The position numbers and the translations under genes were made by a program. Below, in pieces: positions 49,364 through 61,300 of a stretch of 64,000 bases of DNA. How positions within the stretch are numbered: position 1 is the first letter of the stretch; each line of letters starts with the position of its first letter. Source of the stretch: Augochlora pura (lineage: Eukaryota; Arthropoda; Insecta; Hymenoptera; Halictidae); NCBI RefSeq assembly GCF_028453695.1, contig NC_135778.1, positions 29,315,214-29,379,213 on the forward strand, written 5' to 3'. The notes beneath the pieces were generated by a model. The model saw nothing but the letters and a program-made list of their open reading frames with translations, searched no databases and had not been told where the DNA came from.

Positions 49364-52300
49364 GAGGGCGTCGACGAACCCGAGGAAACGTCGGCCGAGC
49401 GTTTTAACCTTTCATCACGGTCGAACAATCGGAGGTCTGTTCGTTGTTCGAGCCCGTAACAAAAGTCTTCGAAATATCTGAGCGTAGCCTTTGGCGAGAA
49501 TCTGTATTTACAGAAAAGATTCCACGAGCGGCGGCGCTAGAGAGAAAGAGTCGCTCGCACGTGATGCAACTTCCGCCGGCCGTACTTTGTCTTTCAACCA
49601 ACGTCGAGACAACCTTCGCGCCCCTCTCGCTTTCCGCCCGCGCCCCACGGAATCCTGGGAATTCTCCGAGTTAGCACGGAGCCACCGTGATCTGAAAATC
49701 CAGATAGATATTCGACTAGAACCCCATAGAAAACTCCCTGTAATTTCGACGGCGGTAACCACCTACCGCGGCCGCCATCTTGTCCCTAATAAAACCGATT
49801 TCTAGTTTACTCCCCCGGCAGATTCCATCTCGGGGAGATTATTAATCGTTTCGGTTTACAGTCGCTGAATTTTCAGATCTCGACAAAAATTCTTCGAGAT
49901 CTGACATTTTTTTGAGATCGATTTCCACTTTATATCCCAGGGAATTCGCCATTTTTGTCTGCAGAACCAGACAATATTCAGCCCAATAATCAGCCTAACC
50001 GCCAAAATTATTAATCGATCTGTAATCGATAATTCCAGGAAAAATACGCGGCGATGCAACGCGCGCGAAACTGCACCGCGGAGATTTCTGCCGCGATCCA
50101 AGATGGCGGACAGGAGACAACCCTCCTCGCAGCTCGGATTTATCTCGGGGAAGCATCTCGGACAGAAGCGTCGCGAACATAAGAGCGAAGTAGAAAGATA
50201 GACGTCGCTTTTCTGTAAACAAATTTTGCAAAAATGAAGACCGTTTCCATAGTCCCCGCCTGGCGACCAGAGGGAATCCGGGGGAAATATTTTCGTGAAG
50301 TGTTATAGGTTGCAGGGAGAAATTCCGTGGAATGATGGAATCCGGGTTTTTTTTTTGCCTCCGGGATTAAAATCTTGCGTTTTCTTCCGTGCCGGTAGCC
50401 GGGAGGAACGTTCCGGAGCGGGCAAGATTAGAGTGATCGTAAAATTTCTAGCATGAGAACGGCTCCCGAACAACCAGATTACGACTGCAGGACTCAAGAA
50501 TTTTCCATTTATCGCCTTTCTTGCATGAACGCATAGAAGAATTCGATACGGGAATATGGGTGAATTGGGTATGCCGGGTTCCCTCTCCTTTCTTTCCTTA
50601 CTTTATCTCTGTCCGTCCCGCGGCGTGGCGCTAGACACCCCTCCCTCCCCACTCTCGCCCATCCCCCGTCCGACGCCTGCGGGGTGGAATCTCCTTCTGC
50701 AGGAAGCTTGAATATGTAATCGACAGTACCTGCTTATTCATGCATGTATATCGACGGAAAATCGTCCGCGCTGGAATGCGCTCGCCCGGGGATTCGTTAC
50801 CGATTTCCCACAGTGATTTTAACACTCGCATTAACGCCGGAACTCGCTCGGATTCCCTCCGTTCGGGGGAGGGATTCGCCAGATCGGTGAACTCGCAGCG
50901 AAAATCGACGACGTTTAACGTGCGGTAGCTTCCGGATCGGAGACCGGAGAACGATCCGCCTAAGCACGCTTTAAAGGGCGGGGAGTAAAGTTTCGGATAG
51001 TCTAAGATCGATTTTTTTTTTAATAGTCTCGGGTTACGTGTAAAACGAGACGGCGAAAGGTTGACCTTTCTCGAGGATTTTGTAAACTTGTGCGTCCCTG
51101 GGAAATTTAAACTGCTGTAACTTCGTGAAAGGTCGTCGTACGATTATGTTCCTTAGCCGATTTTGAAGCTTGGAATCTCCAGCTTTATCTTGGCGAGCGT
51201 TATTATATTAGCATAATCGTGCACGAAATGGCGAATCGGGAAGCGAAGACAACAGGTCTTTCTTCTAAAATGTTGCTCGACTAAATGGCTTCGTGAAATT
51301 TAATAGATTTGAGCTTTTGTTACTCGGTGGAAAAAAAAAAGATCGTACGACGATCCACCTTAGCTTATTCTGAAGCTGAAAGCCTCTACTTTTGACCGTC
51401 TTTGAGGATCCTTTTATTTAGAAACTTTCCCGCTATGTATCAGACGGAGAAGCAGGGATGCGTTTTTCGGTTAACGACTTCGCGGAATCCAGGTAGTTCG
51501 CAGTATTCGAGCTACCGTATCTACGTGCCAGAAAGTTGTGCAACAATGTATCTAGGCTCGTTTTATAGCTCGAAGCGTCTACTTTCGTCGCCCCGCGGGC
51601 TACTTTTATTCTAACGTTGTTCGAACTTATGTTCCAGGCCAAATAGCTCCGGATGTACTGCCAGAGTTCTTAGCCCCTTTAGAGAATCACACGGTGACCC
51701 AGGGACGCGACGTTTTTTTTACGTGCATCGTCAATCATCTGCAACCATACAAGGTAACTATGAACGAGGAAAAGGTCTTCTCCGCACGAAAGAATTTTTT
51801 ACGGGGAGTGCTCGAAGCAACATCAAATAAAGAAACTAATTAAAACGCGCCTTGCAGTTCGAAAAATTTCTAAAAAAAAAAATGAAATTAAACTTCTCCT
51901 TGCGCCCTCCACGGGAATCCGAATTCTTTTTTACGAAGACTGCGCGCGATCGCGCCGGTTCCGGCGGGTCAGAACGGCGGAGAAAAAAGAAATCGGCATT
52001 TTTTATTGCACACGCGGTCATCTCCCTCTAAGCGGGAATTTAATGAAAGTTTACCCGAGAAAACATTCAAAGGATCAAACGGGCGAATTTTCAATTCTGG
52101 TAAGCCCGCGGAGTCGCAGCGAATTCCGCTTGGCCTCTTGTCGCCTGTTTTTTCAACGTCGCCGGAAAAAAAGAACCGCTCGAAAATGTCCCACGATCGT
52201 TCAGAAATAACGAAGACGTATGCAACTTTGTGAAAAAAAACCTTTTAAAAAATCGATACTACTTCGAAGAGTCAAAATTTATAGATGAGAGACAATTTTT

Positions 52301-55300
52301 TGCAATATTAATTTGTCAAATCAATCGTTCTATTCATTGAATTCATTTATTTGCGTTGGATAGTGACGCTCTGTTTATTTGCGTTGAAAGTTTGCAAGCT
52401 ATTATAGTTTTTTTGTTATAATCTACATTGTATACCATTTAGAATAATTTTGAAGAAAAAGAAAATCCAGATTTGTCCATCTTCATATTTCAAACGGAGT
52501 GAAAGGGTTAAATTGAATCTAATCGAATTAAATTGAATCGAATTAAATTAAATCGAATTAAATTAAATTAAGTTCGTTTAAATTAAATCCGATTGAATTA
52601 AGTTAAATACTACTCTGGTAATAAGCGAAACAGTTCAGACGTTGAGCAGTGTATCATAAACAACGTGAATGATAATTGGTCGTGCTAAAACGGCGGATTC
52701 TCGAGGAGACGGTGGATTAATGGGATGACTAGTAAATTTCGAAACGTTTTCACAGGTGGCCTGGATAAAGTCTGATTCAAGAGCTATCCTGGCAATTCAC
52801 AAGCAGCGGGTGGCGCACAACCCGCGTCTTTCAGTCACGCATAATGGGCACAACACGTGGAAGCTGCACGTGATGAACGTTCAAAAGAATGACTCGGGTG
52901 CCTATATGTGCCAGGTGAACACGGACCCCATGAGAAGTCAGGTATAGATTTCTATTCCCGTTGCAGACGATCCCATCGCCTCTTACTCCGATTTCAAAAT
53001 CGTTGAACTAAAAATCATAACTGTCGACTTTTTACTAAACTTCTTTACGCATATAGCAGTTACTATTTATATACTTAATCATTATGTTATCATACAATCA
53101 TACAATATTGCATTAATCATATTCATTATAATTTTATATTATTAATCATTCATACAATATTAATATGCTGAAGTATTCAATACAATACTTTTTAAATTAT
53201 ATATATAATATATGATTTAATTATATAGAATTATATAATATTATATAAAATATAATATTATACATATAAAAAGGATTAGTGAAAAGTCAACAGTCATCAT
53301 TTCCAGTTTTACAATACTGATTATACAGATTACTCATGTATAATATGTACAATAATATATAAATAATAACTGTTATACATACATAAATACATTATATGTA
53401 TATATAAAATGAAATAAAATAAAATGGATATATATATAAATTAAAATAAAGTAGATATATGTAATAAAGAAAGTTATATAAAATATATCTATAAAAGAAA
53501 ATAAATTACATATGTATATATATTGCGAAGTGTGGAGAATTGGTTTCCTGGAAAATGATCGAACAACAAATGAGGCAGAATGATCAGAAAGATGGAAGAT
53601 CGCGGTGGAACGAAAGCAGGAGGTTAACAGGGCATCGTGGGCGTACTATATCGAGGGTTGTGGTATCGCTAACAGGCATACTCATGCATTTATTGTGGCC
53701 GAAATAGCTGCGTCGCATTACATGCATTAGTCTACGGGGCCGTACTCGGCTCCGCGCGGCATGTTGTTACCTGCGTGCCGTCAAACTAACCAATGTTTTA
53801 TACGGGAATAGTTCAAACGATAATCATTTGCACGATGGCCGCCGAGCCCCCTCCCCGCCTGATTGCATTTCGAACTTCATTTAATTATACAATTAATTAG
53901 ATGGATACTTCCGTTTAATTATTACCGGTATCGGATACCCAAAGGCTGTCTACACCGGCGTACAAATCTGGTGTTCGCAACATCTGCGATAAATAGCTAC
54001 AAACATAATGAAATGTCGCTGCGTTGTTTTATTATTTTCGACAGAAAAGAAATTCCTGTATCTCCCGTGAAATAATCATGGTCCTTCGTTGACGATTTGA
54101 ATGTTGGAACTTTGGGGAAAAAAATCGGAGAACGATTTATTTGGGCTTGCTTTAAAGAGCTAGGTTTATAGTTTTATATAGTCTAAGCTTTCTTTTATAT
54201 CTTTGTATTAGAGATTCGAAAGGATTGTAGAGAAAGGCCTTTCTAACCTCAAATGTCCTTAGGAAGTTTGACTTATTGTAACTTCGTGAGAAAAGATCGT
54301 GCAACAATGTTCTTAGGCTCGTTTTAAAGCTTGAAGTTTGCACTTTCGACGACCGTACTATATCTTTTTATTTAAAATATTGACGTGTCAGAATTGTAGT
54401 AGGAAAGTGGACAGTGCATTGTGTATCTGAATATTTCTGAAACTCGAATATTTCCGCGAAGTTTACGAAATTTAAACCCTGGTAATTCCCATGAAAAGAA
54501 TTGCATCTCCATTTTCTTAGCCTCATTTTAAAGCTTGAAGTCTCTACGTTCTATAACCATGATTTATTTTTTATTTAAAACATTCCTATATTAGTGATCT
54601 CGCGAAAAGGTGGACACTGCACCGCGTACTCGGAAATTTCTGAAACTCGTATATTACCGCGAAGTTAACGAAATCGAGACCACGGTGATTCCCATAAAAA
54701 AAAATAGCATCTCCGCGTACTTAGCGTCATTTTAAAGCTCGAACTCTCCGTTTCCGGGCGGCGTGAGTCGCTTTTTCGATCAGCGCGATAATGGTCGAGC
54801 GACGCGAGCAAATTAAATAGGAAAATTTCGAAAAGTTTCTGTAAGAGCGCGGGCATGATCGTATCACTATAATCCAATCGTTGTCTTATCTCGACTACGA
54901 CGCCATGGATCGTAACATGTTAACTGGATTCACGAAACTTTAGTCCGTTAATTCTATACAAGCTAGGTGTGCATGTGCTTAGGTCCGCAAGCAGGATACC
55001 GTCCTTAATCCTGGTGTATTTGTGCGAGGTATTACATGACCGCGACCTTGCAATCCTGGAACCTTCAACACACACTAATACACACACGCGCGCCCGTACA
55101 CACATGTATAGAAATATAATCTAAAGTCTAATCCAGCCTAAAACAAAATAATGTATCATAGAGAGCCGGAATTCTCGCGGCTGGGATCTCACAAACCCGC
55201 AAGTTTCGTAGATACCCGGAAGATACCCGGACCCTCCGTTCGCGCGAACCGCTCAAAGTTAATCACTATAGCTCTCCATATACTACAGTCCGTGCTCTGT

Positions 55301-58300
55301 CACATGGCCGGCCTACATTTCATTTCTAACCTCCAATTTTCCGAAATACATCGTTACAAATCAGAGTCGAGGAAATCGAAACAAGTATCTCGGTCTTTTA
55401 AACATTATTCAAACTCGGTTCAATGTTATTAAACACTTACGATATTTACATAATTTATTACATTTTACTCGAGAGAATTGTAAAATGTTTTTTGTAAGAA
55501 ATCCCAGCGAGACTGTTATTATTTAAACATAAAAATCGTTGGATGTCTAAAGTTGAAATTGAAAATGTTTAGCGTCTTTAAATGTTTAAATCGTTGAAAA
55601 AATTCGCTCGAGTTCGTTCCGTAGGATCTCTCGGAATCTTTTAGCACGAAGTTGCGCTAAGAAATTTGGCGGAATCCTCGAAATTCTTAGAAAAAAACAG
55701 CTGTACGCCGTGTCGTCACCTGGCCGTGCAATTATCGTCGGGAGATGTGACGTCACATTTGCCACGCACACCGATTATTAAAATGACTCGCGGTTCCCGC
55801 TCCGGCGCTGCGCTGAACGCGCGCTGTGGAAACGCGCGCGCTGCACGCATTCAGGCCGCGGCGCGATGATAATTTTCCGCTCTAGAACGAAACCCTCGGC
55901 GCAACCCTTTGCACAGCCTCTCCTGCCGGCGTAATGCAGTTTCTACGCAGTTACTCCACACAATTAATTCAGAGGGAAAGTAGTCCGGCGCGCTCCTGCT
56001 GCCCGGTGGAAAAAGGATAATTACTTATACGGGCCATCGAGTACCCGCCTTTAATTAATTCTCAATTTGATTTCAATTATTTAGCGATCTGGACGCGGCC
56101 CGAAAATCGAGAAACAAACCGGCGCGATCCTAATTGTGACAAACCGTCGCCGGTAAATCCTAGACTGAATTCGTGGATATTGTTGCAAACGGCGGGCTTT
56201 AAGGCGTCTTCTCACGGCGATTTCGGTCGCCAGGAAAATTTGTTAAACTTTTAAGGGACGATTGAATATAGAATATGAAAGAGGGAAAGTTGACGAGGGA
56301 GAATTAATTCTTCTGGTTGATAATTTGTCAGTTATAAAAACATCATTCATGGATATCGAAAGTAGAGATTTCAGGCTTTAAGATGAGTCTAGGTACATTG
56401 TTGTACGATCATTTTTTAGGAAATTATGGTAGGTTGAATTCTCTAGTTATATTTAAGATTTCTGGATTTACGACGTCTGTGTCATTTCTTCTATTCTATC
56501 TGCTATTTAGTACAAACTGAACCGAAAGATAAAATAATTTATACTGATCGAAAGTGGAGGCCTCGAGCTTTAAAATAAGACCAAGAACTTTTTGTTCTTT
56601 TGAACAACGCTTTTGAAAACTTCTTTTGATAATTGTTCCATGTTTTGTTTTAACGGAGTTACAATGGCTGCAGAAGGACAGTATTTGCTTTATCGTTTCA
56701 TTGCTACGGTTCAGTATTTGAGAATAACAAATTAGGGTTTCCGAAACTATGAACCTTGCTCTTTGAAACAAGCCTAATTTGGTCATTCTACAATTTTTTA
56801 TCGCAAAGTTAGAGCGCCTCGAATTTGAACAGTTTTGTTCGAGGAATCACAGGACGAGAATTGAAATACAAAATTTGTTTGATGTATATATTCCAGAAAG
56901 GGTACATGGAGGTGCTGATACCTCCGGATATAGTCGATGACGAGTCTGCCAAAGGTATGATAACGTACGAAGGTGGCAATATAAAGTTGAAATGCGTTGC
57001 CACCGGCTCACCGCAACCAACAGTCACGTGGAAGCGAGAGGACGGGCAGAAGATCGTTCTTAGAGAAGATGGAAAGAAGAGAGGTAAGGTTTCTCGAATC
57101 TTAGCACAATATTTCGATCGAAAAAGTTACTTTTATCGCAAATTGAACTTTGTCGATTAGAGTAAAAAAGGAGCCATCTCGATCGAGCATACAGTTTTTA
57201 TAATAAAAATTCCTAAACTCAGACGGTTTCCATAAAAATCTCAAATCGACACTTTAAAGTTATTTACATAATTTAGAACGTTGCAAATATAAATTTCTCC
57301 ACTGAGAAAAATATTTTTACCGTAAATTGAACCTTTCTGATTCAAATAAAAAAGGAGCCATCTCGATCGAACATATAGTTTTTAAAATAAAGATTCCTAA
57401 ACTCGGTCGATTTCCATAACAATCTCAAATCGGCACTACAAAATTATGTTTACAATTGAAAACGTTGCGAGTATAATTTTTCCACGAAGAAAAATATCTT
57501 TGCTACAAATCAGACCTTGTCGATTAACATTAAAAAAAAGAACCATCTCGATAGACCATCCAATTTCTACGATAAAAATTTAAGAGGAGGCTCACCGTTC
57601 GAAAGTCTGTTCCCGAATTTTTAATTAAGTCTCGAGTATGGTTTTCCTTTGTTCGACGATAATCCCGCGGAGTGGCAGCGTTGAAAAAAAAAAATGGTTC
57701 GATTCGAGGGGGTAGAAAGTCTGAAAAGAGAAACATTATCTGAAAGTTTGATGGGGGGGGCTGATCGAGTTAAGAAAGGATTCGCCGGGCTTAACGGTGT
57801 GAATAGAGATGTCTGTTGGAACAAATCACAAGGTAAAGCGAGGGAATTGCTCCGGAGAGCTGGTAAACCTTCTCTCTAACCCGCGATATTCCTTCCGCGT
57901 CGTTGAACGGATTAAACGGAGTTAATTAAAATCATAAGCCATAAAATACCGGCTCGCTTCGCAGACGCGAATCGCGTTTCGTCGATAGGCAAACTTTGCC
58001 GATTCTTTTTTCGCGCCTGATCGCCGAACGGAAAAGTCGCCCGTTTCTTTTTTTTTTTCCAGAAACGTGGAGGAGTCGTTCGGCTTTCTGTATCAATTTT
58101 TGAAAAGCTGCTACGTCAAAAAATGGCGGTAGTTATTAGATATTTCCGTGAGCCCGTTTTCATACGTTATACTTTCGTGTATATCGACACCGGAAAAAAA
58201 AATCGCGAGAACGACGATCGTTCGGCGATGTTTCGAGAAAATTCGACGGGGGAAATACTTCTTTTTCTTTTTTTCACGGGGAAATATTTTTCCTCGCTGC

Positions 58301-61300
58301 GCAAGATGTCGCGTCGATGCGGGGATAATCGATTGTCTCGCTGGTCATTGTCGTTAATTAATTACCTTGTGGACAGGGATTTACATTTCGTTGTAAATGC
58401 GTGTGGGTGGGACGTTTTACGGCGGCATTTATTGCCGGATAGGTGGACGCCACATGGGTCTGTACAGGGCGATCCGAAAATCGTGGCTGTAAATTTATTA
58501 AAGCAATGGAAAAGTTGCGCGAGCGGATGAAAGTAGAAAATACTTCTAGAGAAAAAGGGGCTTACGGAGGAGTTCGATTTACTGGTTGATAAATGGTGGA
58601 AGAAATTTATTTAGAATAAATGGTTGACGGTGTTCGAAGCTAGAGTCTTTGCTCTTTAAAATGAGCTTAGTTAGATCGATTTTTTCTCACAAAATTACAG
58701 CAGCTCCAGCTTCTAAGGAATACACAGGTTTGCAAAATATTCAAGATGAAAACGATCCTTTCTCTTTCCTATGCCTCCCCTAAAGAAAAAAAATTATCTT
58801 AATGAAACAATTAGGGAGTTCGAAACTAGAGGCTTCGCCCTTCAAAATGAGCCTGGTTAGGCCATCGTTCGATTTTTGTTCAGAAAGCTATAGTAAGCTA
58901 AAAAGCATAGGGACATTTAAGGCTGCTGAAGACGGTGAAACAGAATCTGACCGTCTACGTGAACTAAAATGATGAAATCTGTCCTTCTTTCAGAGGTGTC
59001 AATGTACGAAGGTGAAATCCTGGAACTGAACGGCATCCTCAGACAGGAGATGGGCACGTATCTTTGCATAGCCAGCAACAATGTGCGTCCGACGGTCAGC
59101 AAACGTTATTCCGTCGTCGTCCACTGTACGTATTACATGTCACGTCTCTACGTACCCGCGCATAACCGGTCACTATAGCTGCTAATTGGCAGAATTCATG
59201 CTCGGAAACTAAAATTATTATTCATGCAATTTAGCCGACTCAACAAATTATCTTCACGCGAATTTTCTTGCTTGCGAATTTTCCTTTTGCTGATTTTCTT
59301 ATTGTGGATTTTCTTATTGTGAATTATCTTATTGCGGATTTTCTTATTGCGAATTTTCTTACTTATAAATTTTTATTGCGAATATTCTTGCTTGTAAAAT
59401 TTGTTATTACGAATTTTCTAGCTTGCAAATTTTCTTATTGCGAATTTTCCCGCTTCACAAATTTCCTTACTAATTCTCTTGCCAATTCTTTCGCTAATTT
59501 TCTTGCCCATAATTTTCCAACTTCCAATTTTTCCTACATGGAAATTTTCCAGCTTGCTAAAGCGCACGACTTGGCTCCAGCAATTGTTTAATTAGACGCG
59601 CGCCATTTAATGCTACCAAGTGCCGCGTCGATTTGTTAATAAAACACGTTCGCCGTTAATTGAATTTTTGGGCGGATTGAACGCGCACAGTGGCGGAAGC
59701 AAGTCAACAGTCGGAATTGGGACAAGAAATGTTAATCGTGCCCTCTGTCTTCCTATTCATACTAATTAAACGGGCGTTTGTATCCCGTGTGTACGGCCGC
59801 TTTAATTGCAAACCGACAATATCCGCAAAGTAGCCATGAAACAGGTCATTAAATAACGGGGGGGCGGAGGCAGGTTTATTTAACGCATCAGGGAGCAATG
59901 ATCGAAATGATGGAATTACATTTTTCAGGGACAGCCTATTAACTTCCGACTAATTGTTTGCCGTTAGCCTAAACGGCCCCTAGCCGTTTCGCGAATATGG
60001 TGTCGTTAACGTTTTCTATATTATAATTAAATAAACGTAGCGATCGTATTTATAGAATTGTTACTGTTTGATTTAAATTCGTGTTTTAACCTAATTACAC
60101 GACAGTGAAAAGATTTTATAAAATTATTGCAGGTATAGCATTAGTATTCAATCAAAGTTGTTACTTATAGTCAAAATTCGAGATTAAATATCGTTTTTTA
60201 AATTCGTAATAAAACTGAGAGAAAATGTTTTTATTTACGTTCTGTAATAAAATCGTCGAAAGGAAATTTTAAACAACAAAATTACATATGACTCGTCGCA
60301 TTTTACGAATTTGAATAAAGTTGCTATTTTCACCTCAAATATATTGAAATTCGAGGAATCAAGATTAACCTAAAAATTACATCTTCCAATTTATAAATAA
60401 AATCGAGTCGCCTACGATATTTACAAGTATTGTTCGTGAAACGAAATCACAATGGGAGTATGTTAAAAATGGCAAGATAGAGGATGATGGAGGATTTCGG
60501 AATAGTTGTTGGGCTCGAAACAAAATTCCGACGGGAAGTCTAGGGAAATTCGAGGAAGGCGTGGAACGGTTCAAGTGCTTACGGTTTCACGGTAAGCCGT
60601 CTCTACGTGGAACATACAGGTGTGCAGTGCGGGGTGTGCCGTGCAGTTCCTTACTTTGCGAAAGTCGGCCCGCAATCCTCTCAGTCACATCCATTCGAAG
60701 TCTGCCGTTTCCCGTAAAGTTACGATACGTCGATTGGTATTAAGCAGGAGGAGGACACTCTGGATATAGCAACTCTTAATTAGAACTTCGCGCCTGCGTC
60801 GAAGAAAACATCGAAACGAAATCGAATTTGAAATCGACATTAAAGCCGAATTTAAAATCTAAATTAAAATCGACGTTAAAAGCAACAATAAGGTCGAATT
60901 TAAAATTTAATTTAAAATCACAATTAAAATTGTATTTAAAATCGAATTTATAATCGAAATTAAAATCGCAGTTAAAACTGTATTTAAAATCAACTTTAAA
61001 TCGAATTTAAAATAGCAATTAAAATTGTATTTAAAATCAAATTTAAAATCAAATTTAAAATCGCAATTAAAATAAGATTTCAGATCGAATTTAAAATCAA
61101 ATTTAAAATCGAATATAAAATCAAATTTAAAATCGAATATAAAATCGCAATTAAAATCGAAATACATACTTCGAAATTCATACTCCGCGTCTTGTTGCAA
61201 CAATATAGCAAAGAAAAATCACTCGTTATAATTGCAAAATCTTAATCAAAAATAGAACAAGAATCCTAACCCTGATCGAAATCAGAATCAGAATAGAAAT

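Larger units (their letters stand above)
41018..51637 (+). other. intron 1 of the DIP-like gene (10.6 kb)
   Basis: No further coding exon is evident in this intron. It contains AT-rich sequence at 41040-41680, a single copy of a dispersed motif near TTTCAGTCATC (42301), a 21-G run (43124-43144), GC-rich stretches (43160-43760, 44880-45300), a C-run (46919-46934), a C-rich tract near 48466-48492, a GA microsatellite (49327-49362) and 195-bp-family clusters at 48880-49215 and 50930-51600. Large first introns often hold regulatory elements; none can be named from sequence here. Confidence 0.6.

Noticed and set aside
59268..59591. Hydrophobic 107-codon frame resembling a membrane protein
   Set aside because: Five-residue periodic translation of the 15-bp minisatellite.
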